This document shows, piece after piece, positions 14,477 through 20,907 of a stretch of 64,000 bases of DNA. The notes under the pieces were generated by a model. That model was not told the origin of the DNA. It saw only the letters and a program-made list of their open reading frames with translations, and did not search any database. The stretch lies in the IMG/VR virus record IMGVR_UViG_3300018422_000003, positions 1 to 64,000 of that record. One strand, given 5' to 3'. How positions within the stretch are numbered: position 1 is the stretch's first letter; every line of letters starts with the position of its first letter. The translations under genes were made by a program, and so were the position numbers. Source of the stretch: a virus.

Positions 14477-14701
14477 ATGTCCGTGCTCGTCACAGCCACC
14501 GCCCGCGTCATTACCGCCATTTCCCGCGCCACCGTCGCATGCGCCAATCATGGCGAGATCGTATCCGTACAGCCCGCTGAAGGCCGCATCGTCGAGAAAG
14601 GCTGCTACCTCGCCGTGATGATTTACGCGGTCACCTTCGAGGATGGATCGGCGCGGAAATACTGGATGCGCGGCGGTGTGCCGACCGAGGTGAAAAAGTG
14701 A
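14477..14701 (+). CDS. Hypothetical small protein
   Basis: 74 residues, preceded by CAAGGAGG. It reads as a small beta-barrel-like fold: ATVACANHGEIVSVQPAEG, then CYLAVMIYAVTFEDGSARKY and VPTEV. No family recognised. It shares a GTGA overlap with the next gene. Confidence 0.55.
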   Translation: MSVLVTATARVITAISRATVACANHGEIVSVQPAEGRIVEKGCYLAVMIYAVTFEDGSARKYWMRGGVPTEVKK

Positions 14702-14985
14702 TCGACATGGAAAACAACGAGTACAAATGCACGCCACGGTGTGGGGGGACGAAAGACAATCCCTGCATGATCGCCGTAAACCGGAGCCGCGCCCGCGAGA
14801 AAGACCTGAAGGCTTTTGAGGCTTTCATTCCCGTCCGCGACGCCTATCGCGCGGGCAAGATCACCGAAGACGCATTTCTCGTGGCGCGGGCAAAGTACAA
14901 GGCTGCGGCCGACGAGTACGAGGAAGCCTTATTAAAGGCTGAGCGGATCCGAAACAACAAAGGGGGACTTAATGAAACTGACTGA
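14698..14985 (+). CDS. Hypothetical helical protein with cysteine motif
   Basis: 95 residues from GTG 14698 in a GTGA overlap (ATG 14707 is possible). CTPRCGGTKDNPC near the start could hold a metal. The rest is a long amphipathic helix (AREKDLKAFEAFIPVRDAYR, then ARAKYKAAADEYEEALLKAE). The phrase YRAGKITEDAFLVARAKY recalls coiled-coil phage proteins. Function unknown. Confidence 0.55.
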   Translation: MIDMENNEYKCTPRCGGTKDNPCMIAVNRSRAREKDLKAFEAFIPVRDAYRAGKITEDAFLVARAKYKAAADEYEEALLKAERIRNNKGGLNETD

Positions 14986-15427
14986 GATAAATCGAACCGA
15001 AAGCGCGGCCATCCGCGAGGATGCTCTGCGCGCCCTTGCGGCGGTCGCCGAAAAATACGGCGTGCGCGTCAGCGCGACGGGAGGCAGCTATTCGAGCAAA
15101 AGCGCCGTACTCAAGTTTGAGTTTGCGCTCATCGACGAGGGCGGCACGGTGCTGACGCGCGAGGCACAGGACTTTGCGGACGGCGCGCACTTCTACGGCC
15201 TCCATGCTTCAGACCTCGGCCTTGTGTTCGCGATGGCTGGCCATCAGTACCGCATTACCGGGCTGAATGCCCGCCGCTTCAAAATGCCGATCTGCGCCGA
15301 GCGAGTCAGTGACGGCCGCCGGGTGAAGATCTCGGCGGAAACGGCCGCCGCCGCTTTGCTCAAGCTCCGCCCCGGGCCGGAAGTGCCAAAGCCCGTATCC
15401 GTGACCGTGATCGGAGGCCGCTCGTGA
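14972..15427 (+). CDS. Hypothetical phage protein
   Basis: 151 residues, start behind CAAAGGGGGACTTA. An alpha/beta domain is suggested by ALRALAAVAEKYGVRVSATG, then AVLKFEFALIDEGG, DLGLVFAMAGHQYRITGLNA and GRRVKISAETAAAAL. The GHQYRITGLN phrase hints at a shared family of small phage proteins without known role. It overlaps the gene upstream by 14 bp and the next by 4 bp. Confidence 0.6.
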   Translation: MKLTEINRTESAAIREDALRALAAVAEKYGVRVSATGGSYSSKSAVLKFEFALIDEGGTVLTREAQDFADGAHFYGLHASDLGLVFAMAGHQYRITGLNARRFKMPICAERVSDGRRVKISAETAAAALLKLRPGPEVPKPVSVTVIGGRS

Positions 15428-15804
15428 GCGAGAAATTCATTTTGATTGTCGACACGGCGCCACGCACGCGCAAGCAAACGTTGTACCTCGGCAAACGTGA
15501 CGACGGCTATCCATACCCGAGGTATGAGACGCAAGCAAAGGTTTCCTACGAGAAGGATGCCGTTGAGCGGGTGACCTATCTAAACGCGCGGGACACGGAG
15601 GACCCGCCGTCCGACGAGGCAGAGAAGAAGTTTTACTACACAAGTGTCGTGGATCGAACGACGTTGCGCGGGATCACTTTCGGCGCGCATGAGCGGCGCT
15701 TTGACGCGGACGTCGAGCAGGAGTACCTCGCCTCGGTGCTCTTGTTTGTGCAGGCTGACGAACGTTATTTCGCAACGGTTGAATCCAAGGAGCGCAAGTC
15801 ATGA
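15424..15804 (+). CDS. Hypothetical protein
   Basis: 126 residues from GTG in a GTGA overlap. Beta-rich, charged, no cysteines: KFILIVDTAPRTRKQTLYLG, then VERVTYLNARDTED and FFG-type turns. No family recognised. Part of the tightly overlapped 14294-16835 operon. Confidence 0.55.
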   Translation: MSEKFILIVDTAPRTRKQTLYLGKRDDGYPYPRYETQAKVSYEKDAVERVTYLNARDTEDPPSDEAEKKFYYTSVVDRTTLRGITFGAHERRFDADVEQEYLASVLLFVQADERYFATVESKERKS

Positions 15805-16016
15805 CCGCCAAGAGGCAGCACGTCGTTATGCTGTTCCGCTTCGGCGGCATCCGTCAGGCCTACAAGTTTCGCGACACGGTCATGAGCGCGGGCGTACCAG
15901 CCGAGGCCGGGTATCAGACCGCCGCCGGGGGCTGGTACGTCAAAACCGATTCGCGCTGCCTGCAGCATGCCACGGATCTTCACAAGCTGATTTACAACAA
16001 GGAGGCCGCCAATTGA
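15801..16016 (+). CDS. Hypothetical small protein
   Basis: 71 residues, ATGA overlap with the gene upstream and TTGA overlap with the gene downstream. The fold looks like a short alpha/beta unit (HVVMLFRFGGIRQAYKFRD, AGGWYVKTDSRCLQHATDLH). It recalls small nucleic-acid-binding folds with an RY-rich first strand, but nothing definite. Confidence 0.5.
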   Translation: MTAKRQHVVMLFRFGGIRQAYKFRDTVMSAGVPAEAGYQTAAGGWYVKTDSRCLQHATDLHKLIYNKEAAN

Positions 16017-16387
16017 AACAGTGCGAGTACGGAATTCTCGGCGAGCTGCTCGACAAGGGCGTGCAGCGCTTCAACATGCAATCGGGGGCCGAGCCGGTCC
16101 CTTACCCGACCTTCGAGCTGCGTGACCAGCAGGGGCTGAGCTGCAGCGAATGCGACCTTCGCTGGTCCGGCAAAGAGCCGCCGCCGCTGATCGGCGCGCG
16201 CGTCGCTGTTCCGATGAACAGCCTCGGCGCGGGAGTTGTCCTTACCTATTTTTTCGAGTACGGCTGGCTCGGCGTAACGGTCCTGCTCGATGAGGCGACG
16301 CGGCCTGACTGGCACAGGAAGCAGCGCGGATCGGACCGCCGCGCCCATGTATTCGGGAATGAGATCCGCCGGGAGGAGGCCGCCTGA
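16013..16387 (+). CDS. Hypothetical protein with cysteine pair
   Basis: 124 residues from TTG 16013 (GGAGG upstream, TTGA overlap); the much longer upstream open frame only shadows two genes. SCSECDLRW gives a CxxC pair and a first cysteine lies at position 4. Residues 55-100 are beta-rich (PLIGARVAVPMNSLGAGVVL, then YGWLGVTVLLD), suggesting a small barrel. Function unknown. Confidence 0.5.
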   Translation: MKQCEYGILGELLDKGVQRFNMQSGAEPVPYPTFELRDQQGLSCSECDLRWSGKEPPPLIGARVAVPMNSLGAGVVLTYFFEYGWLGVTVLLDEATRPDWHRKQRGSDRRAHVFGNEIRREEAA

Positions 16388-16391
16388 TCGT

Positions 16392-16835
16392 ATGTGGCTT
16401 TTTACACGCCTCGGCTTCTTCTCGATTGGGATCGCGAACCGGAGCAACGGCAGCCCCGATCCTACGCGCGTGATGATTCGCGCTCGTGACAAAGCGCATC
16501 TGATCGCGCTCAGGGATCGATTCCCTGCCCTGCGAGGCCGCATCCTGACGCGCCCGCTCCAGGACTACCGCTACCGCCTGATTGCCGATAAGAGGCAATG
16601 GGCGCTTTGCGTGGCGGCGCTGGCCCGCGAGCAGACGTGGTCCAACTTCAAAAACGAGGCCAAGCGTTTTCGTCCGCAGGATGCCGCGTATCTCGACGCG
16701 CTCCATGAGATCTGGCGCGTGATGTACCGCCTGCAGAATCCGCCGCCGCCGCCGCCGCCTCAGCTTGACTTTGCCGGGCTTGGCGAAGAAGACATAGACG
16801 ACGGGGAATGGTGGCAGCCCGGAATAGATCAGTAG
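16392..16835 (+). CDS. Conserved phage/plasmid protein (MWLFTRLGFFSI type)
   Basis: 147 residues. The start MWLFTRLGFFSIGIANR, followed by VMIRARDKAHLIALRDRFPA, is the signature of a widespread protein of phages, plasmids and integrated elements; it has no established role. After the core there is a proline run (PPPPPPP near residue 118) and an acidic end. I do not see a membrane helix despite the hydrophobic start. It is the last gene before the leader at 16864. Confidence 0.7.
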   Translation: MWLFTRLGFFSIGIANRSNGSPDPTRVMIRARDKAHLIALRDRFPALRGRILTRPLQDYRYRLIADKRQWALCVAALAREQTWSNFKNEAKRFRPQDAAYLDALHEIWRVMYRLQNPPPPPPPQLDFAGLGEEDIDDGEWWQPGIDQ

Positions 16836-16863
16836 TACCGCTGTAACTACGCACGTTGACCGA

Positions 16864-16881
16864 GACGGTTGGGAAGCCGTC
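16864..16881 (+). promoter_or_regulatory. Leader hairpin with TTGGGAAG loop
   Basis: GACGG and CCGTC pair around an exact 8-nt loop TTGGGAAG (16869-16876). After about 10 nt comes AAAAAGGGGGATTCC and the start of the 16911 gene. Compare 2595-2621 and 59226-59245: the loop is identical and the stems are different but paired. Confidence 0.65.
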
Positions 16882-16910
16882 CGGCCGATTAAAAAGGGGG
16901 ATTCCAAAAA

Positions 16911-17399
16911 ATGCTACGCGATAAGTGGGCGTCGCCTGACGGCGCTCGCACGTGGTACGTCGGAGTGTGGACAGACGGAGCGCGCGCCCGGCTGCTGCGA
17001 TCGGAGAAGAAAGAAGCCGAGCCGTGGCATGCGCCCGATGCGCGGGCCGCTGACATCCGGGCCTTCCTCGGTGAGCACGCGGCCCGGCTGAAACCGGAGC
17101 TGCTGACCGCGCTCCGCCGGGCGCTGGTGACGACGACATTTCTCGAGTCCATATCGACCACGATGATTAAGGCCGTGGCCTGGGGGAGGATGACGATCGT
17201 CGGGCCGGGCGGCCGAGGTACGCGCCACATCGAGCGCCGGTCCGCTTCCTGGTTCGTCGACGGCGCTGCCGGGTATCGCACGCTTGAGGATGCCGTCGTA
17301 TCCGCCGTCTGGTCGCTCGATCCGGGGCGGATTGCGGTGTATCTCACGGCTGAGCGCACGAACGGCCTTTGGGTCGATTGGGAGGGAAAAGGCGAGTAA
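16911..17399 (+). CDS. Hypothetical protein
   Basis: 162 residues behind AAAAAGGGGGATTCC. Two halves: TWYVGVWTDGARARLLRS with a helical stretch (HAARLKPELLTALRRALVTT), then a beta-rich part with RHIERRSASWFVDGAAG and GRIAVYLTAERTNGLW. No family recognised. A promoter with the shared operator follows, so the gene is probably alone in its unit, under the hairpin leader. Confidence 0.55.
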   Translation: MLRDKWASPDGARTWYVGVWTDGARARLLRSEKKEAEPWHAPDARAADIRAFLGEHAARLKPELLTALRRALVTTTFLESISTTMIKAVAWGRMTIVGPGGRGTRHIERRSASWFVDGAAGYRTLEDAVVSAVWSLDPGRIAVYLTAERTNGLWVDWEGKGE

Positions 17400-17405
17400 A
17401 ACGTC

Positions 17406-17434
17406 TTGACAGATTCACGTTAATCTGTCACACT
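17406..17434 (+). promoter_or_regulatory. Leaderless promoter with palindromic operator
   Basis: TTGACA (17406-17411), 17 bp and CACACT (17429-17434). The palindrome TGACAGATT-N6-AATCTGTCA lies at 17407-17430. A start about 7 bp after the -10 coincides with the ATG at 17442, and there is no ribosome-binding site. Confidence 0.75.
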
Positions 17435-17441
17435 TCAGTCC

Positions 17442-17774
17442 ATGAGTATGACACTGCGAATCGATGACAAGGGCGGGCTGATCGCCGTCGAAGAAGGAAA
17501 GGTAGAGACGGTATTCGGCCCGGCCGCCTCATCGAGGCTGACCGCCTTCTGGAGCGTCCGCGTGCAGCCGGGCTTTGTAGCCGCGCCCGAGCCGAAGAAG
17601 CCAGCCAAGCGGTACTCGATCTTCATCGGCGGAAAGCACGCCTTCGATTCGCACAACGCCATCGGCGAGCGCGTGAAGATCCTGCTCATGCGGTCAGGCG
17701 GAAAGATCGCCATCGAAGTGCTCGACCACGAAACAGGCGTACGCGCCAAGGTCACATTCAAAGGGAAGGTATAG
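17442..17774 (+). CDS. Hypothetical protein, probably leaderless
   Basis: 110 residues. The start ATG lies where transcription from the 17406 promoter should begin. Beta-rich: MTLRIDDKGGLIAVEEGKVE, then RYSIFIGGKHAFDSHNAIGE and AIEVLDHETGVRAKVTF. The pattern of a strand, KHAFDS and a repeat of strands resembles small DNA-interacting barrels, but there is no family match. Three bases separate it from the next gene. Confidence 0.55.
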   Translation: MSMTLRIDDKGGLIAVEEGKVETVFGPAASSRLTAFWSVRVQPGFVAAPEPKKPAKRYSIFIGGKHAFDSHNAIGERVKILLMRSGGKIAIEVLDHETGVRAKVTFKGKV

Positions 17775-17777
17775 GGA

Positions 17778-18458
17778 ATGAAAAAGGGATTTCTGAAAAA
17801 CACAGCGGCGAAGCCTGCCGCCAAGAAGAAGGCGCTGAGCGCTGCCAAGACGAAGGAGGCCGCCATCGTTGGGAAGACGAAGGCGGTCCCTGCCGCCGCC
17901 GGGAAGAAGAAGACGAGCGAGCTGCTGCGCGAAAAGCGCGAGAAGGCGCATCCCGGTAAGAACTTCCGCAAGGCCGACGTGAAGAAAGCCGGGAAGAAGA
18001 AAACGGCCGCAGCGATCATTGACGAAAAGCTGGCGGTGATTGAGGCGCGCGGCACGGTCGCGCCAGAGGACTTGTCCGGTGTGGATATGACTCCCGACGA
18101 CGAGGTATTCAGCGTGCCGTTTGCCGAGGACATGGGCGTCTCCGATTACACCGCCGCCGATCCGAAAGTTGTCGCAGCGCCTGCGGGCGTAACCAAAAGC
18201 GCAGGCGGTCAGCAGCGCCTCGACGGATTCAGCTTCGCTCAGATCTGCCGCTGGATGGGCCGTGAGAACTTCACCGAGAAGCAGGCGATCGCGGCGCTTG
18301 AAGGCGCCGGACTGGCGGTCGTCAGCAAACCGGGCGTGCGCGGCTCGCTTGGCGCCGGGCGGCTGACATCCCCCCGCTATGACGCCTCGGCCATCCCGGC
18401 GCTACCTGACGCCTTGGCGGCCCGCCTGCGGGCATACCTGCCAAGTAAGGGGATCTGA
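17778..18458 (+). CDS. Lysine-rich protein with C-terminal helical domain
   Basis: 226 residues. The first 90 are lysine/alanine-rich and histone-tail-like (AAKPAAKKKALSAAKTKEAA). A short acidic linker follows, and residues about 150-226 form a small helical domain (FSFAQICRWMGRENFTEKQA, then IAALEGAGLAV) that reads like a winged-helix or SAP-like DNA-binding unit. It may compact or mark DNA; this is inference from composition and helices. Confidence 0.55.
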   Translation: MKKGFLKNTAAKPAAKKKALSAAKTKEAAIVGKTKAVPAAAGKKKTSELLREKREKAHPGKNFRKADVKKAGKKKTAAAIIDEKLAVIEARGTVAPEDLSGVDMTPDDEVFSVPFAEDMGVSDYTAADPKVVAAPAGVTKSAGGQQRLDGFSFAQICRWMGRENFTEKQAIAALEGAGLAVVSKPGVRGSLGAGRLTSPRYDASAIPALPDALAARLRAYLPSKGI

Positions 18459-18462
18459 TTAA

Positions 18463-18675
18463 ATGCTGATTGTTATTATTGCCGCCGCCGCCGCTCTGCT
18501 GCTGTTTATTTTCGGAGGCTTCGTGCTCGGAACGATGCGGGCGATTGATGAAGAGGAGGGCCGTTATCCGTATCCGAAGCGCATGCGTTTCTATCCTGCT
18601 GCGCCGCGCCGCCCGGGCGCGGATCTCAGCAGCAGCGGCTTCAGGATTTGGCGCTGGCTTTGGCTTTGGCGCTGA
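18463..18675 (+). CDS. Small membrane protein
   Basis: 70 residues. An N-terminal membrane segment (LIVIIAAAAALLLFIFGGFV, residues 2-21) leads to MRAIDEEEGRYPYPKRMRFY and a proline-rich, basic end. It resembles the minus-strand small membrane protein at 19066-19233 in layout (membrane segment, then AI, EE, YPxP, Y, AA), suggesting common origin. Function unknown. A bidirectional terminator lies just downstream. Confidence 0.5.
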   Translation: MLIVIIAAAAALLLFIFGGFVLGTMRAIDEEEGRYPYPKRMRFYPAAPRRPGADLSSSGFRIWRWLWLWR

Positions 18676-18694
18676 GCGATCCCGAGCGAAATAC

Positions 18695-18738
18695 AAAAAG
18701 GGCGGTGAGGCCGTGAGGCTTTCCCGCCCTTTTTTTTA
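18695..18738. terminator. Bidirectional rho-independent terminator
   Basis: AAAAAGGGCGG (18695-18705) pairs with CCGCCCTTTTT (18724-18734) and is followed by a T run; read on the minus strand it again ends in a T run. It separates the plus-strand operon from the end of the minus-strand late operon. Confidence 0.85.
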
Positions 18739-18742
18739 TTGT

Positions 18743-19066
18743 TTATCCGCCCGCGAAAATATCGACCGTGACGTTCACGACGTACTCAATATCGCTATCG
18801 CTCACGTTGTCCTGACTCACTGGCGTCGTCGATGTGTAGGCCGCCTGGATCGTACCGTTGCCCGCCACCGCCCAGGAGAAGGACGGGCTGTACGATTGCG
18901 GCTGCTGAATCGCTTGGCCCGCCCACTTGGTCCGGTTGCGATGATTGGCCGTCTCGCTAGACTCCGCGCCGATGACATACTGAGCCGTCTTGGCGATCGC
19001 CGCCTCAACGCGTTTGATGAGCGTCGGATCGTTCCGTAATTCGTATTGTTCGAGTAAAGTTGCCAT
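18743..19066 (-). CDS. Last late gene, hypothetical structural protein
   Basis: 107 residues from ATG 19066 (TAATG overlap); the longer frame is a shadow of its neighbour. An N-terminal helix (LLEQYELRNDPTLIKRVEAA) with AKTAQYVIGAESSETANHRN, then WAGQAIQQP and a beta-rich C-terminus with NVTVDIFAGG. The layout suggests a phage structural or tail-associated protein, but no family is sure. Confidence 0.5.
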   Translation of the reverse strand: MATLLEQYELRNDPTLIKRVEAAIAKTAQYVIGAESSETANHRNRTKWAGQAIQQPQSYSPSFSWAVAGNGTIQAAYTSTTPVSQDNVSDSDIEYVVNVTVDIFAGG

Positions 19067-19233
19067 TACTTCAAAACTATAAGGTGTTCCGGCGCGTCGG
19101 CGGCGGCCACGTACAGATTCGGCTCCGGCCGCGGATACGAATTCTCTTCGGCCGCAATCGCCAGAGCAGCGCGCCGCGCAACCCAAAACATTATTAAAAA
19201 TAAAGGTATTAGAGCCGCCGCAATTGAAATCAT
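19066..19233 (-). CDS. Small membrane protein in the late operon
   Basis: 55 residues from ATG 19233, which overlaps the stop of the tail-fibre gene. MISIAAALIPLFLIMFWVAR is a membrane segment, followed by AIAAEENSYPRPEPNLYVAA. It could be a holin or spanin-like partner of the endolysin, or a paralogue of the 18463 protein; neither is proven. It is translated between the fibre gene and the terminal late gene. Confidence 0.5.
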   Translation of the reverse strand: MISIAAALIPLFLIMFWVARRAALAIAAEENSYPRPEPNLYVAAADAPEHLIVLK

Positions 19234-20459
19234 TACGCCGCTCCCATCACGGTCACTGTGCCGGATGCGCCTTTCCATTTCAGCGCGCCCGCCTCAACGT
19301 ACAGATAGCCGCCGCCTGGGTTGGGCGTTGGCGGCACGGAAGAGGCGTTAAAGAACTCATGTGCGCCCGTCGCATGGAAAATAATCCTACCGATGCTGTT
19401 TGTCAGCAGCGCAAGAGAGTGGTTGCTGTACGTCCCTATAAGTGATCCGCCAGACGAAGCGCCGAGTTGGAAGAGAACTCCATTGGTAGTGTCGTCGCAG
19501 CGAATGACGCTTTGAGATCCGCCCGCTAAGTGTAGCTTTTGCGCTGGATTGAAAAAGGACCCGCTGCCCGCGATGGCCACGCCTGAAGGCGTTATGTTTA
19601 CAACGTGCGCGCCGCCCGGATTGAAATGGAAACCGGAATACAACGGCTGATACCCGGTGAACTTCAGGATGCCATCCACCGAGTCCCGGTAGATGTCATA
19701 GACCTCGTTCGCGCCCGCAGCGTCGATGCGGATACCGGACGCCGGACCTCCCACGCCGCCCCGGATGTGCAGCTTGGTTTGAGGATAGACGCCGACTCCG
19801 ACACAGCCGTCGTGGCGCATGTGCATCGCCAGCGAGAGCGATCCCGTTGACGTGGTCCGATCATAGAGGCCCACATAAAACGACAACTCGCCGCGAGCGC
19901 TTCCGCCGTCCAATCCCTGCCGGATCACCGCGCGTGTTGAGCCGCCGCCAGAGAATGCAATCTCCGCCTCTTCGGTGAACGTCGCACCCGAGTTGTTCAA
20001 GAAAATCGACGGCCCGACGCCGCCCGTATTCGCTTGATAGATCTGAAGCGAGCCTGTCGGAGCCACTCCGCCGGGCATAGCGCCCAACGTCAGCACGCTG
20101 GACGTGGCGTCGAGCGTCATCAGGTTGGTTTCATTTGGACCGGAGGCTAAGCCGTTATCCGACCGCCGCCAATAAAAACCATGAATCCCGGCTTTGACAT
20201 AACTCGCAAGGTGCGTCGATTCGTTCTCAATATATTTAAGCGAGGCCCCGGTGAAGCGCAAATTGCTGCCCACGCTCAAAATCCCGCTGGCGGCTATCGT
20301 CGTCACGCCCGCGAGCGCGCCGACGTTGGTGAATCCGACCAGATTCGCATTGACCGCGTCGCCGCCGATCGGATAGGTGTGGTGCTGATTCGTCACCGCC
20401 GCATAATGCGTCTCGCTTAATGTGTCGCCGTCCGCTAATGGTGCAATCCAATTTGCCAT
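19233..20459 (-). CDS. Tail fibre-like protein
   Basis: 408 residues. The N-terminus MANWIAPLADGDTLSETHYA is typical of proteins anchored to the tail. The middle is rich in glycine, serine and asparagine with beta-turns and repeats of the AGSGSFFNPAQKLHLAGG type (two variants, about 230-240 and 310-320, both with QTKLHI or QKLHLAGG). Short hydrophobic-glycine beta strands predominate. There is no obvious catalytic motif or intramolecular chaperone. It probably contacts the host surface. Confidence 0.7.
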   Translation of the reverse strand: MANWIAPLADGDTLSETHYAAVTNQHHTYPIGGDAVNANLVGFTNVGALAGVTTIAASGILSVGSNLRFTGASLKYIENESTHLASYVKAGIHGFYWRRSDNGLASGPNETNLMTLDATSSVLTLGAMPGGVAPTGSLQIYQANTGGVGPSIFLNNSGATFTEEAEIAFSGGGSTRAVIRQGLDGGSARGELSFYVGLYDRTTSTGSLSLAMHMRHDGCVGVGVYPQTKLHIRGGVGGPASGIRIDAAGANEVYDIYRDSVDGILKFTGYQPLYSGFHFNPGGAHVVNITPSGVAIAGSGSFFNPAQKLHLAGGSQSVIRCDDTTNGVLFQLGASSGGSLIGTYSNHSLALLTNSIGRIIFHATGAHEFFNASSVPPTPNPGGGYLYVEAGALKWKGASGTVTVMGAA

Positions 20460-20494
20460 AAGAAAAATCCTAAATCGCTCGCTTTCCCTGCATT

Positions 20495-20511
20495 GTCGAG
20501 TTATGCTCGAC
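20495..20511. promoter_or_regulatory. Palindrome before the plus-strand exported-protein gene
   Basis: GTCGAG-TTATG-CTCGAC, a perfect 6-bp inverted repeat with a 5-bp centre, lies 8 bp before the ATG at 20519. A TATGCT -10 candidate (20502-20507) overlaps it; the -35 is poor. It could be an operator or a hairpin. Confidence 0.4.
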
Positions 20512-20518
20512 GAGCCTT

Positions 20519-20896
20519 ATGAAACAATTCCTTTTAACCGCTCTAATTTCCGCCGCCATCGCGGCCGCCGAAGTCCCGCTGAATCAGGAAGTCGTCCGCG
20601 GCGATTACAAAATCAAGGCCGTGTCCGTCGATCAGCTCCCGCTGTCCAACCCGGAATATACTGGCGGGCCGGGCCTGTTCGTTTACGTCGGAACAACCCG
20701 ATGGCTGCCGGATATCGAAACATTCGACGTCACCGTATCCGTCCGCCTGCGCGATGGCCGCTCCGTGACGCGCACGCAATCCGTGCCCCGCCGCGCTCTT
20801 TTGTGGCAGACCTTCTACTTCAAAGTAGGCGCCGTCGAGACTGTCTCGGCCGTGTCCATTCAGGCCACCGCTTTCCCCACCACGACGGATTTCTAG
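20519..20896 (+). CDS. Exported protein encoded against the late operon (cargo gene)
   Basis: 125 residues with a Sec signal peptide: MKQFLLTALISAAIAAAEV, with likely cleavage after an alanine near residue 17. The mature part is beta-rich (DVTVSVRLRDGRSVTRTQSV and YFKVGAVETVSAVSIQATAF), like a small immunoglobulin-like or FimD-type domain. It is on the plus strand between two tail-fibre genes, which are on the minus strand, and has its own short control region; this is the pattern of a lysogenic conversion gene. Function unknown. Confidence 0.6.
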   Translation: MKQFLLTALISAAIAAAEVPLNQEVVRGDYKIKAVSVDQLPLSNPEYTGGPGLFVYVGTTRWLPDIETFDVTVSVRLRDGRSVTRTQSVPRRALLWQTFYFKVGAVETVSAVSIQATAFPTTTDF

Positions 20897-20907
20897 CCGC
20901 CCGCTCA

